The notes: generated by a model from the letters alone, not told the origin. Positions 33,618-44,696 are shown, counted from the first letter of the stretch. The stretch is 64,000 nucleotides of DNA from Pollenia angustigena (GCA_930367215.1 OV884060.1:212663253-212727252); one strand, 5' to 3'. Numbers and translations are program-made.

Positions 33618-33744
33618 GGGCCGTGTTTCTCAAAACTACAAGTTACAAATCTTCAAGTAAAATATATTTGAAACAAAAAGTTTTTGCTTTTTTAACGTAT
33701 TTTACTTGTAGATTTGTAACTTGTATTTTTGCGAAACAGAGCCC
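33618..33744. mobile_element. 127-bp MITE, fold-back
   Basis: The left GGGCCGTGTTTCTCAAAACT continues through ACAAGTTACAAATCTTCAAG. The right arm is the inverse (CTTGTAGATTTGTAACTTGT, ending GCGAAACAGAGCCC). The arms are about 48 bp around a short centre. Confidence 0.8.
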
Positions 33745-33939
33745 AAATTGTAAATTTACAACTGTCTATTTTATAACAAACAATTATACTTAAAAATGCA
33801 AAAAAGTGTAATGAAAGGTTATTGTTTAAATAATGCTCAGTCATATAAATGATTATTAATAAAACAGATAGAAATTTGACCTTGTTTTTCAAATTAAAAT
33901 GCAATTCAATAATTATTTTTCCTTTTTTCATAACTACAA

Positions 33940-34195
33940 AATAGTTCAATTTTCAATTAAATTTAAAAATTCTAGAGTCTTTTGTAGGATAAAAATGTGC
34001 CTGGCACGAACAACATGTTTGGTCTTTAAACAATTCTATAATTTGATTGTGAACGATAAACATGTCGATGTTATTATCCATAAATCTTTAATATGGTTTT
34101 ATGGTTTAAGGGCTTACGCTCTCATCTTTAATAATAAAAATGTTCAGAAAGTTATAAACGAACTGGAAAGACATTTTTAAGGTTTAGTGGTAAAC
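33940..34195 (+). pseudogene. Odorant receptor exon-1 relic
   Basis: The frame encodes TTCLVFKQFYNLIV, then DVIIHKSLIWFYGLRAYALI and INELERHF. This aligns co-linearly with TTFLVFTQFYYMFM, DAIIRNSYMLVLWFNTILRA and ISVLEKHF of the receptor at 20294-20587. The codon after the HF pair is TAA, where the intact gene has TAT. The splice-donor context TTAGTGGTAAAC is retained. Exons 2-5 are absent downstream. It is a dead partial duplicate of the receptor gene, 13.5 kb away on the same strand. Confidence 0.8.
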
Positions 34196-34828
34196 TAATT
34201 TTTATGAACTAAATATGTACTTGAAAAATTTCTGGTACATTCGCTATATTAAGTGCTATTAACAAATAGTGATATCTACTTTACACCGCCACAAGTGGGC
34301 AGGATAGTTTTTTTAGGCCGTGCACTTGCCAGTTTATTATCAAAGTAGTTTTTGGGACTACAAAATTTTCAATTAACAATATTTCGTTTGTCGTGCTTAT
34401 TTTCCAATTTTTGTTCTTGATAAAAACGCGAATTTTAGCCATGTTTGTGATAGACGCGAATTTTCCTGTGGTTCTTTACAACTTTTACGATTTTTAATAA
34501 ATATAAAAATAAAAATCTTTAATTTTACTAAAAAACAAGCCTAAAATCACAACAGAAGTCACAAAAGCAAATATCATTTTTGTAGTGTCGTCGAATTTTC
34601 TTAATTGTATATTGCATAAAAAATTATTAAACAACACATTGAATATTTTATTTGAGTAATTTATTGTGACGGTCATTTTGCAATAGTCGCAAAAATAACA
34701 AGGTGATTTCAAAAAGCTGTTTACGTAGCTGAACGTTTTGAAATCACAAAATAAAATGCCCAGTACTTTGATAAAATGTGATTTTCAGAACAGGCCTGAT
34801 ATAAATCGAGTTTGTGCAAAATTAAATA

Positions 34829-36089
34829 AAGGGTGGCTATTTAGGAAATTATTGTAATTTAATTTTATTATGATATATTGGTATTACTCAATTATGTATG
34901 GAACAAAATATCGGCCAAATGGGCGCCGCGACCACGGCGGCACACCTCCATCCGATGGTCCAAATTTTCGATGACCCTGAGGCATAATGGAGGTTCTATG
35001 CCGTTAATGTGCCGAATTATCTCATCCTTTAGCTCTTGAATTGTTGCTGGCTTATCGACGTACACCTTTTCTTTCAAATAACCCCAAAGAAAAAAGTCCA
35101 ACGGTGTCAAATCACATGATCTTGGCGGCCAATTGACATCGCCATTACGTGAGATAACACGGCCATTGAATTTGTTGCGCAAAAGAGCCATTGTTTCGTT
35201 AGCTGTGTGGCAAGTGGCACCGTCCTGCTGAAACCACATATCGTCCACATCCATATCTTCCAATTCGGGCCATAAAAAGTTCGTTATCATCTCACGATAG
35301 CGAACACCATTCACAGTAACTGCCTGACCGGCCTCATTTTTGAAAAAATACGGCCCGATGATGCCGCCAGCCCATAAACCGCACCAAACAGTCACTCTTT
35401 GTGGGTGCATTGGTTTTTCGACAATCACTCTTGGATTCTCATTCGCCCAAATGCGGCAATTCTGTTTATTGACGAATCCACTGAGGTGAAAATGTGCCTC
35501 ATCACTAAAGATGATTTTCTTCGAAAATTTATCATCCACTGTTGCCATTTCTTGCCACCATTCTGCTCATTCACGACGTTTGGAATGGTCAAGAGGCTTT
35601 AGTTCTTGAGCCAATTGCACCTTGTAAGCGTGTAAATGCAAGTCTTTATGCATAATGTTCATCAACGACGAGCGTGAGAGGTGCAATTGTTGGGCACGAC
35701 GACGAGTTGAGGTGGACGGCTCGTCAGCCACACTATCGCGAACAGAGGCAATATTTTCTGCAGTACGAGCTGTACGAGCATGCACTGGTGTTCTCACATC
35801 TTCTACAGACCCGGTTTGCTCGAATTTTTCCACGATTTTTGCGATTGTACGCACATTTGGACGATCAAATTGACCAAAAAAATCACGAAGTGCACGATAT
35901 GCATTTTGATTTGAACGCCCATTTTCATAATAAGTCTGGATAACTTTAACACGTTGTTGGATTGTGTATCTCTCCATGGTTCAAATTGAGTAAGTCTGAA
36001 ATAGAGAAATGTCAAATTAAATTCGGAAAAAACTTGGCGTTTAGGTGTGGTTCACATTCAACATCGGCCCTTACAATTTAACCACCCTT
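34829..36089 (-). mobile_element. mariner/Tc1-superfamily transposon, near intact
   Basis: The ends start AAGGGTGG on both strands and are flanked by TA (34827-34828 and 36090-36091). Length is 1261 bp. It encodes a full-length transposase with a single in-frame stop. Related relics lie at 44220-44690, 49337-50018 and 54385-54850. The small number of lesions makes it the youngest mariner in the window. Confidence 0.88.
34892..35977 (-). pseudogene. mariner-like transposase, one nonsense codon
   Basis: The frame is open for 361 codons from MERYTIQQ to the stop, except for a TGA at 35567-35569 after HSKRRE. Residues 1-110 hold two helix-turn-helix regions. The catalytic acidic residues are in FSDEAHF, QQDGATCHT and SCDLTPLDFFLWG, with 36 residues between the second and third Asp, wider than the 34 of classical mariners. 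The protein ends in ADILFHT. Reading the stop as a sense codon would leave the frame intact, so inactivation looks recent. The exact subfamily would need a phylogeny. Confidence 0.9.
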
Positions 36090-36119
36090 TAGTAATGGCT
36101 GCATTCTGTCCCCAATTTA

Positions 36120-36400
36120 TGCTGGTTTTTGTTAGAAAAATATACATTTTTTTTTGTTCATAACTCTTTTACTCTTTTACTGAACCGATTATAAAGAATC
36201 CCAGTTATAAAGATCCCAAACTGCGTAGGAAACTTTGAAAGAGTTTGAAACCATTTTTGTTATTTTCTGTTTTTAAAATCTGGTAGACAGACTGACGGAA
36301 ATGGCTAAATCGACTTAGAGTTGCTCAAGGACCCAGAATATACATAAATACTTTATGGGGTCTTAGATCATCAGTTCTGCATCTTACTTTGCTTTGTTCT
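36120..36400 (-). repeat. Inverted fragment of the ATACCCTCCACC dispersed family
   Basis: CTAAATCGACTTAGAGTTGC, CTCAAGGACCCAGAATATAC and ACTTTATGGGGTCTTAGAT are the reverse of the signature at 18765-18840. Confidence 0.65.
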
Positions 36401-36890
36401 GTGTGAATTATTATCTAGTCAAAAAACTCTAACAGCCGTATTCATAATGAAAATTTGGCATGCACTTGGCACAATACACAACCAAACACTGGCTAACGAT
36501 TTGCTAAACTCTTGTTAAGTCTGAGTTCAGTTCGGTTTGTGCTTTGTTCTGATACAGACGTGTATTTTTAACCCCGCATACGATTTGAACTATTAATTAA
36601 TCACATTTGATTTTGTAATATAAGAAGCGAATGGACGCTTAAAAATAAATAATATATTTTATTACTTAAATTATTTAACATAATAGTGAACAATTAAAAC
36701 GATAAAATTAAATATTCTGAACAAAAACATTTAAGTTTAAATTTTTTTTTGGTGTTGTTGTAAAATACAATAAATACTAAAAATATTAAAAGCAAAGCAA
36801 AACGGTGAAAAACAAAAACAACTCTTTGCATGAGTAAGAACAGTGAAACAACACTAAGACAAAATGAAAGAAACGTTTACGTTTTAGTTC

Positions 36891-38208
36891 ATGCTAACGG
36901 CTAAGCCAATTATTCGAACACGTTCCCTATCACCCTCGGTGTTTACAAAAACAGTGGATAGTGATACATTAAAAAATATTAAACTGTCTCTTGGGACAAG
37001 TGTTGCCGCGTCCGCAAGTAGTGCCGCGAATGCAAAAACAATCTTAGTAGGAAATGATGACATGCATTTAACTACAGTTACTATGGAAAACCATCTAGAA
37101 AAAAGTTGTCAAAGCCCCAAGTACAAGTTGGTATAGACAGGTATATAACAGTGCTAAAACGGGATCGCAGCCCTACCTCTTCAGCTGTTGCTTCGGCCTC
37201 AAAAGTACCAACTATTGATGCGATTAGGGAGGATGAATCCTCTGAAGCACCAAACGTCATAAAATCGTCTAAGCCACCCCCGATATACCTTAGAGAGCAA
37301 AACTCTAGTGAGTTAATAAAAAGTTTAATTTCGGTGATAGGTGAAAATTCCTTTTATGTAGCTGCAATAAAGCGAGGTATCATTAACGGAATAAAAACTT
37401 TTATACATATCAACTGAACAGCAGTAAAGGTCTTCAGGTAGTAATCAAGGGCATAGACTCATGCGTAGACCCAGGGGAAATTAAAGCTTTTTTGGAAGAG
37501 AAGGGCTTTAAAATAAAAAACGTAACAAATATCAAAAATAGATAAAAAAAAAATCCCCAACCACTATTTCGAGTGGAGCTAGAACCCGGCGACGTTAAGG
37601 TTAAAAAAAATTAAACGGATCCAATTTATAATTTAAAATATATTCTGTACAGAAGGGTAACTATTGAGGAGCCGCACAAAAGAAATGGTCCTGTTCAATG
37701 TCTAAACTGCCAGGAATTTGGCCATACTAAGTCATACTGCTACTTACCCCCTGTTTGCGTAGTATGTGGTGAATTACATGGAACAGTTCTTTGCGACAAG
37801 TCTAAAACCGACCCCAACGTAAAAAAATGTAGCAACTGTGGCGGTAATCACACTGCCAATTATAGTGGAAGCCCTGTATATACTATCGTCAAGCAGTCGG
37901 TCGGACCGAAAACTAATCCCCCTCAAATGCAGGTAACAAATCAGATAAACACTAATGACATTCAGGCTCCTCAGCCTAGTAACAAGAGAACCTCTTACGC
38001 TAACGTCCTAAAATCAAATCATGTGCTAATGCAAGGTGCTTCGCCAAGTAATGATGAAACTCTAGTTTCTAATTTAAGTCGTCTAGAAAAAACCATGGAA
38101 ACATTAGTGCAAACAGTAACTAATTTTACGAACACAATGGGTAATATGATGCAGGAAATTCTTAGAATGCAATCGATGTTATTGCAAGCTGTACTTAACA
38201 AGCCATGA
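36891..38208 (+). pseudogene. LINE ORF1 (gag-like, zinc knuckles), broken
   Basis: The nucleic-acid-binding protein of a Jockey-type element is recognisable in several frames: 36891-37136, 37106-37417, about 37420-37900 and 37927-38208. A Ser/Ala-rich N-terminus leads into a fold including VVIKGIDSCVDPGEIKAFLE. Three CCHC knuckles follow near 37700-37870: CLNCQEFGHTKSYC (CX2CX4HX4C), CVVCGELHGTVLC (CX2CX3HX4C), and a third (CSNCGGNHTANYS) whose last Cys is a Ser. A coiled-coil-like C-terminus ends at TGA, which overlaps the ORF2 start. Confidence 0.85.
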
Positions 38209-40886
38209 ACTGTTTAAAAATGTGTTTTTGGAACGCAAACGCAAACGGCATCCGCCAACATAAAAACGAATTAGAATACTTTCTTAAAAATAAACAAATT
38301 GATGTCATGATGGTTTCTGAAACTCATTTGACCTCAAGAAATACGTTTGAAATCAATGGTTATATACTATATGATACCAAGGACCCTCGAGATAGAGCTT
38401 GTGGAGGTTCTGCAATTTTGATAAAAAATCGAGTCAAACACTACCTAATGTGTGATCATCGTGAGGATTATCTGCAAGCAACGAACATTTGTGTTGAAGA
38501 GCTAAATCGAAACAAAGTAATTTCATCTTTATACTCTTCACCTAGATTTTCAATATCAGCAAGCCAATACTGTGAATATTATAAATCACTAGGACCCTGT
38601 TTCCTGGCCGCTGGCGATTATAACGCTAAACATACCTTCTGGGGGTCACGACTTATAACACGAAAGGGTCATGTTCTGTTTAATACAATCTCTAAAATGG
38701 ATTTAAATGCGGTCGCGAGCGGACAACCGACATATTGGCCTACTGATCAGCAAAAAATTCCAGATGTCATCGATTTCGGCGTGGTTAAAAACATCCCCAC
38801 AGAAATTATTCATGTTGAAGCTTCCCTAGAATTATCTTCCGACCAAACACCAACAATTGTTACTATAATGAACCCCAATAGATTTGTACCTCCGACTGGT
38901 TACTTAGCGACGACAGCTACGCAAACTAATTGGTTAAAATATAAAAAAATATGTCAGTACCCATTGCACAGAAAATATTCCGCTCAGTACACCGAAGTAT
39001 GTAGATCGCTCTATTGACAATTTTGACAGTTTTCTGAAACTAGCTGTTCAACATTCCAATATTGCCCCCAAAAAAACAAAAACTATTAAAATATATTCCA
39101 CAGATGTCGAGCATCTTTTGTCTGAAAAAAGGAGGGCTCGAAGAGAGTGGCAAATGCACAGATCCCCTCAACTTAAGAACTTACTAAAAGAGTGTACAAA
39201 AAGACTAAGAAAATTATTGCAGACTCAGAAAACGGCTTCTCTGGAAAAATATCTTAAAGAACTTGATGCACCCCACAATCAGACTACTCATTATGGCGTG
39301 CAACTAGAAATCTCAAAAAGCCAGTTGTCTCTAAACCATCATTAAGAAACTTGAATGGAAGTTGGGCAAGAAATGATGTTGAAAAAGGAAATCTGTTTGT
39401 CAATCATTAAAAAAACGTATTTACCCCAAATATATCTCACGATATTGCGGTCGAGCTACCACCTGTTGCTGCTAGAGCAGCTGTTCCGCTAAGATTTGAG
39501 ATAAGAGAAATCGAAAAGGCTATTTGTGATTTAAACCCCAAGAAGGCTCCTGGTTTTGATAAGATTAGCAACAAAATGCTTTTGGAGCTACCCAGCATAG
39601 CAAAGAAAATTATTCTTTTAATTTTTAATGCTATTTTACGCCTTGAATACTATCCTCAAAAGTGGAAGGTCTCCACCATGATACCTAAACCTGGAAAGGA
39701 TCACACAAAAGTTAAGTCATATAGGCCTATAAGCTTACTTTCTAATATATCAAAGCTGTTTGAAAAGCTGTTAGCGTCAAAATTAACCCCAATTTTAAAT
39801 GAAAATAGATGTATTCCTAACCACCAATTCGGCTTTAGAAGAGAACACAGCACAATTGAGCAAACCCATCGTATAGTAAACGCAATAAGAAAAGCCTTTG
39901 AAGAAAAAAAATATTGTTCCGCTCTCTTCATCGATGTTTCTCAAGCTTTTGATAAAGTCTGGCATGAAGGCTTATTACATAAATTGAAGCTAAACTTACC
40001 AGCAAACACACACAAGCTGTTAGAAAGCTACTTAGTCGGTCGAAAGTTTATTATTAAAGAAGGTGATTATGTTAGCTCTCCCCAGCAAATTGACGCTGGA
40101 GTCCCTCAGGGAAGCATTATGGGCCCACTTTTATACTTACTATATACCTCGGATATGCCAACAAACAACTACACCCAAACTTCAACATTTGCTGATGATA
40201 CAGCTTTTCTGAGCGTGCACGAAAACCGTCAAGAAGCATCTCGATACCTTCAGGATCATAAATTTCAACTCGAACTATGGTTAAAGCAATGGAGGATAAA
40301 GGTCAATGAGAAAAAATGCGTACATATAACATTCACCTTGCGTCGGGAATCATGCCCCCCCCCCCCCCCTATTAAAATCAATAATCAAATAATACATTAA
40401 AATTCGCATGTAAAATACCTCGGTATTCATCTAGATCGCCGTTTAACGTGGAAAAGCCAGATAGAGGCAAAATTAACTCAAATGAAACTAAAAGCCATCC
40501 AAATTCATTGGCTTATTAAAAGAAACTCTGTCCTTAGTCTCGACTTCAAACTTCTTCTTTACAACTCCATCTTAAAGCCAATCTGGTGGTATGGTATTCA
40601 GTTATGGGGCACTGCCTCGGCCTCTAATATCGAAAAAATTCAAAGGCGCCAAAATAAACTACCTCGAATAATCACAGCTGCCACTTGGTATGTTAAAAAC
40701 TCAAATATTCACAAGGATCTCAATGTTCCATTAGTTAAAACTATGATTACGAAATATGCAGTAAAATACTTAAAAAGGCTCGAATTGCACCCGAACCCAC
40801 AAGCACGAAATATTTTAAATGATAGCGGCCACTCTCGCTTAAGAAGAAGAGACGCTGCAGCACTTATCCAATTAGATGAGAGATAA
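38205..40886 (+). pseudogene. LINE ORF2 (APE endonuclease + RT), broken
   Basis: The start ATG overlaps the ORF1 stop as ATGA. The endonuclease (38205-39017) shows SETHL, AAGDYNAKHTFWGSR, DVIDFGVV and SSDQTP. A frameshift near 38945 moves the linker to 39118-39345. RT resumes at 39576 with MIPKPGKDHTKV, YRPISLLSNISKLFEK, IDVSQAFDKVWH, AGVPQGSIMGPLLY and the catalytic FADD at about 40190. A 15-C run (40355-40369) precedes a nonsense TAA at 40398-40400. The same frame then continues to 40886 through the thumb region (KPIWWYGIQLWG). The DYNAKH..WGSR motif is typical of the Jockey superfamily. Confidence 0.88.
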
Positions 40887-40983
40887 ACACCTATAAAAGT
40901 GAATAGAACCCGTGATGAAGAAAATTTTTGTCAGGCACTGGCAGAACATAAAATAACGTATTAGGTTAAGATTTGATTAATTA

Positions 40984-41976
40984 CACGGTGCTACAAAATT
41001 TCCTTTTTTGCAAGCACTTTCAAAGTGACCTAGTGTATGTTATAGGTCTAGATGAGTGTATTACAAAAGCGGTTTTAAAAGTTTCAATATACCTCCAAAT
41101 TCCCGAGTTATGGACCAAAGGAATTTTTTTGAGGCTGCTACTTTAAAACTTTTATAACTTTATTATTTATTAACCGATTTTTGAAATTCAAACGGTTTTG
41201 AAAAGCAAAATAATTGTTATTTTTAAATATATATACTTCTCAGTCAATATTAGCACAAATATGAATAGATTTTTTCAATTATATGGAAAATTTTTAATTT
41301 TTTTTAAACTTTTTAAATTTCAACGAGACTTTTTTCCGAATTTAGTTTAAAGGCAACAAATATATTAAAGACAGTATTTTTCTGAGTAAAATGAGACGTC
41401 ATTTGTTAAAATCGGTTGAGATATGAGGAAGTTATAGTACTTTTGCGAACAAAAGAGTGGCAACCTGTTTCGATTAGATTGGCATGATTTAATAAAATAA
41501 CTTTAATCTTAAATAGCTCCTCATAAAAAGTACTATAACTTCCTCATTTCTCAACCGATATTAATAAATGACGTCTCATTTTACTCAGAAAAATACTGTC
41601 TTTAATATATTTGTTGCCTTTAAACTAAATTCGGAAAAAAGTCTCGTAGAAATTTTAAAAGTTTAAAAAAAATTAAAAATTTTCCATATAATTGAATCAA
41701 TCTATTCATATTTGTGCTAATATTGACTGAGAAGTATATATATTTAAAAATAACAATTATTTTTCTTTTCAAGACCGTTTGAATTTCAAAAATCGGTTAA
41801 TAAATAAAAAAGTTATAAATGTTTAAAAGTAGCAGCCTCAAAAAAATTTCTTTGGTCCATAACTCGGGAATTTGGAGGTATATTGAAACTTTTAAGCCCG
41901 GATTCGTAACATGCTCACCAACACCTTTAACGCACACTAGGTCATTTCAGAAGTGCTTTTCGAGTGTAGCACAGTG
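40984..41976. mobile_element. 993-bp TIR element with 370-bp inverted arms, TTA TSD
   Basis: It begins CACGGTGCTACAAAATTTCC and ends AGTGTAGCACAGTG. TTA flanks both sides (40981-40983 and 41977-41979). The minus-strand LINE copy has the uninterrupted site (ATTAATTATTGTTAG, read on the LINE strand), proving the boundaries. Inside, arms 41075-41444 and 41526-41895, each about 370 bp, are inverted repeats of roughly 95% identity by eye, around an 81-bp centre. Termini of CACTG type with a 3-bp TSD fit CACTA/EnSpm or Harbinger. No transposase is encoded. Confidence 0.93.
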
Positions 41977-42075
41977 TTATTGTTAGTTCATATTTAATAT
42001 ATGAAGATTCAATAAATTAATAATGAAGAAAAAATAAATCTGAGTTCATACTGATAATGTCTTATTGGTGTATAC

Positions 42076-42237
42076 GCACACAAAGATATTATATACTTGT
42101 GTGCGGTCGCAGAGACTGATGATAGTCTGATGTTTTGAAACGAACAAAGTTGTTGTATACATGTGAATTGCCGACCGTGTCTGTGTGAAAAATACGATTA
42201 TTGACTGACTCGCGAGCCTATGGAGTGGCTATCACTG
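42076..42237. mobile_element. hAT MITE relic, one end missing
   Basis: It is an inverted copy of the family at 13946-14149: GCACACAAAGATATTATATA on the left, GTGGCTATCACTG on the right. The 8-bp duplication GTGTATAC flanks it (42068-42075 and 42238-42245), although the left terminal 40 bp or so, including the TIR, are absent. Confidence 0.8.
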
Positions 42238-42549
42238 GTGTATACGTATTATCAACGAAAAATCGAGGAAACAGCCGATTGGCTGAAAGTACAAAAATTG
42301 TGTGAATGTTTGTGAATTAAGAAAACAAAGGCATTTAAAAATTTGCATTACCTAGTCAAAAAAAAAAAAAAAACGAGATTTTGGTCGAAATCTCGTAAGT
42401 ACTAGATTAGTTAAAATAGGCTATTATGCTTAATTTATTCTTAGGAACACTTTTTGATACCAACGAAATAAAAAAACTTTATTTTAAAATAAAAAAAAAG
42501 AAATGAACTGAAATTTTTAGTTCCCAAGAAAGTTTTAAAAATTATTTCG

Positions 42550-43125
42550 AAATTCATGAAATTTAATTTTTATTAAATTATTTTTATGAAGAAAGGAATT
42601 TTACAACATGAAAATTAATTAAAATTGTTATTGATAATCTTTCATTCTTGACGTGGCTCGGGCTCGAACCCTGGCCGGCAGGTTACCATGACATGTTTCG
42701 ATCGCAACCACTCGATCTCCTCAGATGGATTTGTAAAATCAATTAAAATGGATAATCATTCAGGAAAGCAAATTTCGATCTACCAAATGTTAAAATACAA
42801 TTTGGTTTAAGGATTGATGTTTGACTAGTGACGTCAGCAGTCGTCGATGGCTGCGAGTGTAAGACGGCAAATCCATCTGAGGAGATCGAGTGGTTGCGAT
42901 CGAAACATGTCATGGTAACCTGCCGACCAGGGTTCGAGCCCGAGCCACGTCAAGAATGAAAGATTATCAATAACAATTTTAATTAATTTTCATGTTGTAA
43001 AATTCCTTTCTTCATAAAAATAATTTAATAAAAATTAAATTTCATGAACTTAAGCCTAATTAAAAATATTAAAAATTTGGATTAAAAACCATAAATAGTT
43101 CAACAAAATAACCACAATACTAATT
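42550..43125. repeat. Inverted pair of tRNA-derived repeats
   Basis: The left unit (42550-42727) is a reversed core plus tail. It has the reversed B-box GGGCTCGAACCC near 42661 and TGAAGAAAGGAATTTTACAA. After a spacer (42728-42870) that contains the family head (CAAATTTCGATCTACCAAAT, GATTGATGTTTGACTAGTGA), the right unit carries the core (GAGTGGTTGCGATCG, GGGTTCGAGCCC) and tail in forward orientation to about 43125. The arms of about 175 bp could form a long hairpin. Confidence 0.7.
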
Positions 43126-43550
43126 ATTTCGAAATAATATAAATTAAAATCATCATCAGACACCAGCGTGGCCATTTTTGCATTTTTGCAGCTAGATTTA
43201 GCATTTTTTGTTGTTGTCTGATTTAGATGCAAATTTTTCATTTAGCAGTTAGCATTTTTCAACTACATATTTAGCATTATTTAATTTAAATCCCAACTCT
43301 TTTGCTATAGAAACTGTACAATCTTTTAAAAGATCTTTCATCTCAAATTATTTTAAAATTAAAATTTGGAATCTTAAAGAGATACCATAACTTTTGTAAT
43401 AGAAAAAGAAATACGAATTACATGCCGGGATTTTGCAGCTCAATTAATATGTCAACTTAGACAACGATTGCTAAACAATTTTCATAATTTAACAAATACT
43501 AACTTTTTTTGTGCAGAAAATACTAGTAAAAGCGAGGTCTGGGTTCACAC
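43126..43550. other. Intergenic, T-rich, nothing recognised
   Basis: Repeated TTTAGCATTTTT-type words occur at 43195-43280 and again at 43850-43910. No TIR pair was established. Confidence 0.35.
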
Positions 43551-43639
43551 TATGAAAGTCTGAGTTTATTGGTGAGAGAAGAGAGAGTTCTTTTCCCCTC
43601 TCACCAATAAACTCAAACTTTCTGAGAGAAAACTTTCAT
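43551..43639. repeat. Short fold-back (TGAGTTTATTGGTGAGAG arms)
   Basis: Arms 43555-43578 and 43598-43621 are inverted repeats (AAAGTCTGAGTTTATTGGTG and its complement) around GAAGAGAGAGTTCTTTTCCC. Flanking TATGAAAG and CTTTCATA extend the symmetry imperfectly. Confidence 0.65.
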
Positions 43640-44219
43640 ATACATACTTTTTATGTACATACGTATATAAAGACTGAAATATATTTGTTTAATAGTTTTA
43701 AGACTTTTTATATTTAATAAATATTTTATTGTTATTTTTTTTTAAATCAGTTTGTTCTATGAATATGATTATAGGGAAGAATTATGTAAAATAAATCATG
43801 TATAAAGGTATATTAACTAAAATAACAAAATAATAATAGAATTTAAATTTTAGCATTAATTTTTGGTAGTTTAGGATTTTTTGGCATTTTTTTAGCATTA
43901 TTTGAAAGCCGATTTAGCTGTAAAATATTTTTTAATATGGTCACACTGCCATACACGATACAACTAGGGATGAAACGATACGAGTAAATACAAGTACATA
44001 TTCGATACTTTTATACAAGTACCAAGTATTTTTGTAATCGAAACTTAGCAACCGAGTACCAAGTAGTATCGGTAAAAAAATACTCGGTATCGGTCAAAAG
44101 TAATCGTTTCACTTTGGTATTGAAATTAATCTTAAATTGTTGATTATATTCCAAAGCTGGAGCAGCAGTAACGGTATCAAGAACCCGTTGGAGCAGTAAA
44201 CACCTATAAGCCACATATT

Positions 44220-44690
44220 GCCCAGGTCCATTTCCTCAATTTCTGGCTATAGGAAGTTCGTTACCATCCACCCAGTCGCAGAACTAACTGGGCGAGCATG
44301 CACATATGTTTTCCCATTTCCTACAGACCCGGTTTGCTGAAATTACGCACAATTCTCCCGATTGTGGAAACATGTGTGACCCGGTAGTCTAGCTGGTAGC
44401 GAGCTAGTCTATCAGCGCCGGGGTTGCGGGTTCGATTCCCTCCAGAGGCTCTGGTTTCTTTCCTGCAGACACGCATAGAGCTTCGCGGGATTAGCTTAGG
44501 AAAAATAAAAAAAATTGGTTGATTATGCTGACCAAAAAAATCAAGATGTGCAAGAAATGCATTTCGATTGAACGCCCATTTTCGTAAAAGGCTTTAACAA
44601 TCTTAACGCGCTGCTCAATTGTGTACCTCTCAATAGTTTGTCAAATACTGAAACAAAGAAAGGTCAAATTATCGTTTTACCTCCCTTTAT
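44220..44690 (-). pseudogene. mariner transposase relic, split by a SINE
   Basis: Plus-strand AGTTCGTTACCATC, GCATGCACATATGTTTTC and CTACAGACCCGGTTTGCTGA, then after the SINE GAACGCCCATTTTCGTAAAA and CAATTGTGTACCTCTCAATA, are diverged counterparts of the mariner at 35250-36000. It covers the N-terminal half only. It is heavily mutated, so much older than the 34.8-kb copy. Confidence 0.8.
44384..44515 (+). repeat. tRNA-derived SINE inserted in the mariner relic
   Basis: The A-box-like TAGTCTAGCTGGTAGCG and the B-box GGTTCGATTCC are 35-40 nt apart. A tRNA-unrelated body (CTGCAGACACGCATAGAGCT) and an A-rich end (AAAAATAAAAAAAATTGG) follow. Mariner sequence is interrupted exactly here and resumes with CTGACCAAAAAAATC. 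The insertion shows that this is a mobile SINE, not a functional tRNA. Confidence 0.75.
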
Positions 44691-44696
44691 TTTATA

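Larger units (their letters stand above)
36780..42035 (+). mobile_element. Jockey-like LINE, nearly full length, interrupted by a TIR element
   Basis: The copy carries a 5' leader, ORF1 and ORF2. Its 3' region continues to about 40983, is interrupted by the 993-bp element 40984-41976, and resumes with TTGTTAGTTCATATTTAATA to an A-rich end near 42035. The junctions were fixed by comparison with the minus-strand copy at 28.2 kb. The 5' boundary is uncertain. ORF1 and ORF2 both contain frameshifts and stops. Confidence 0.85.

Noticed and set aside
35655..35943. Plus-strand frames of 72 and 89 codons
   Set aside because: Antisense shadows of the mariner transposase.
40355..40369. Run of 15 C as a functional slippage site
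   Set aside because: The RT frame continues in phase on both sides. The only lesion nearby is the TAA at 40398-40400.
44376..44458. tRNA-like sequence as a functional tRNA gene
   Set aside because: It interrupts a mariner relic, has an unrelated body and an A-rich tail, and I could not pair an acceptor stem.
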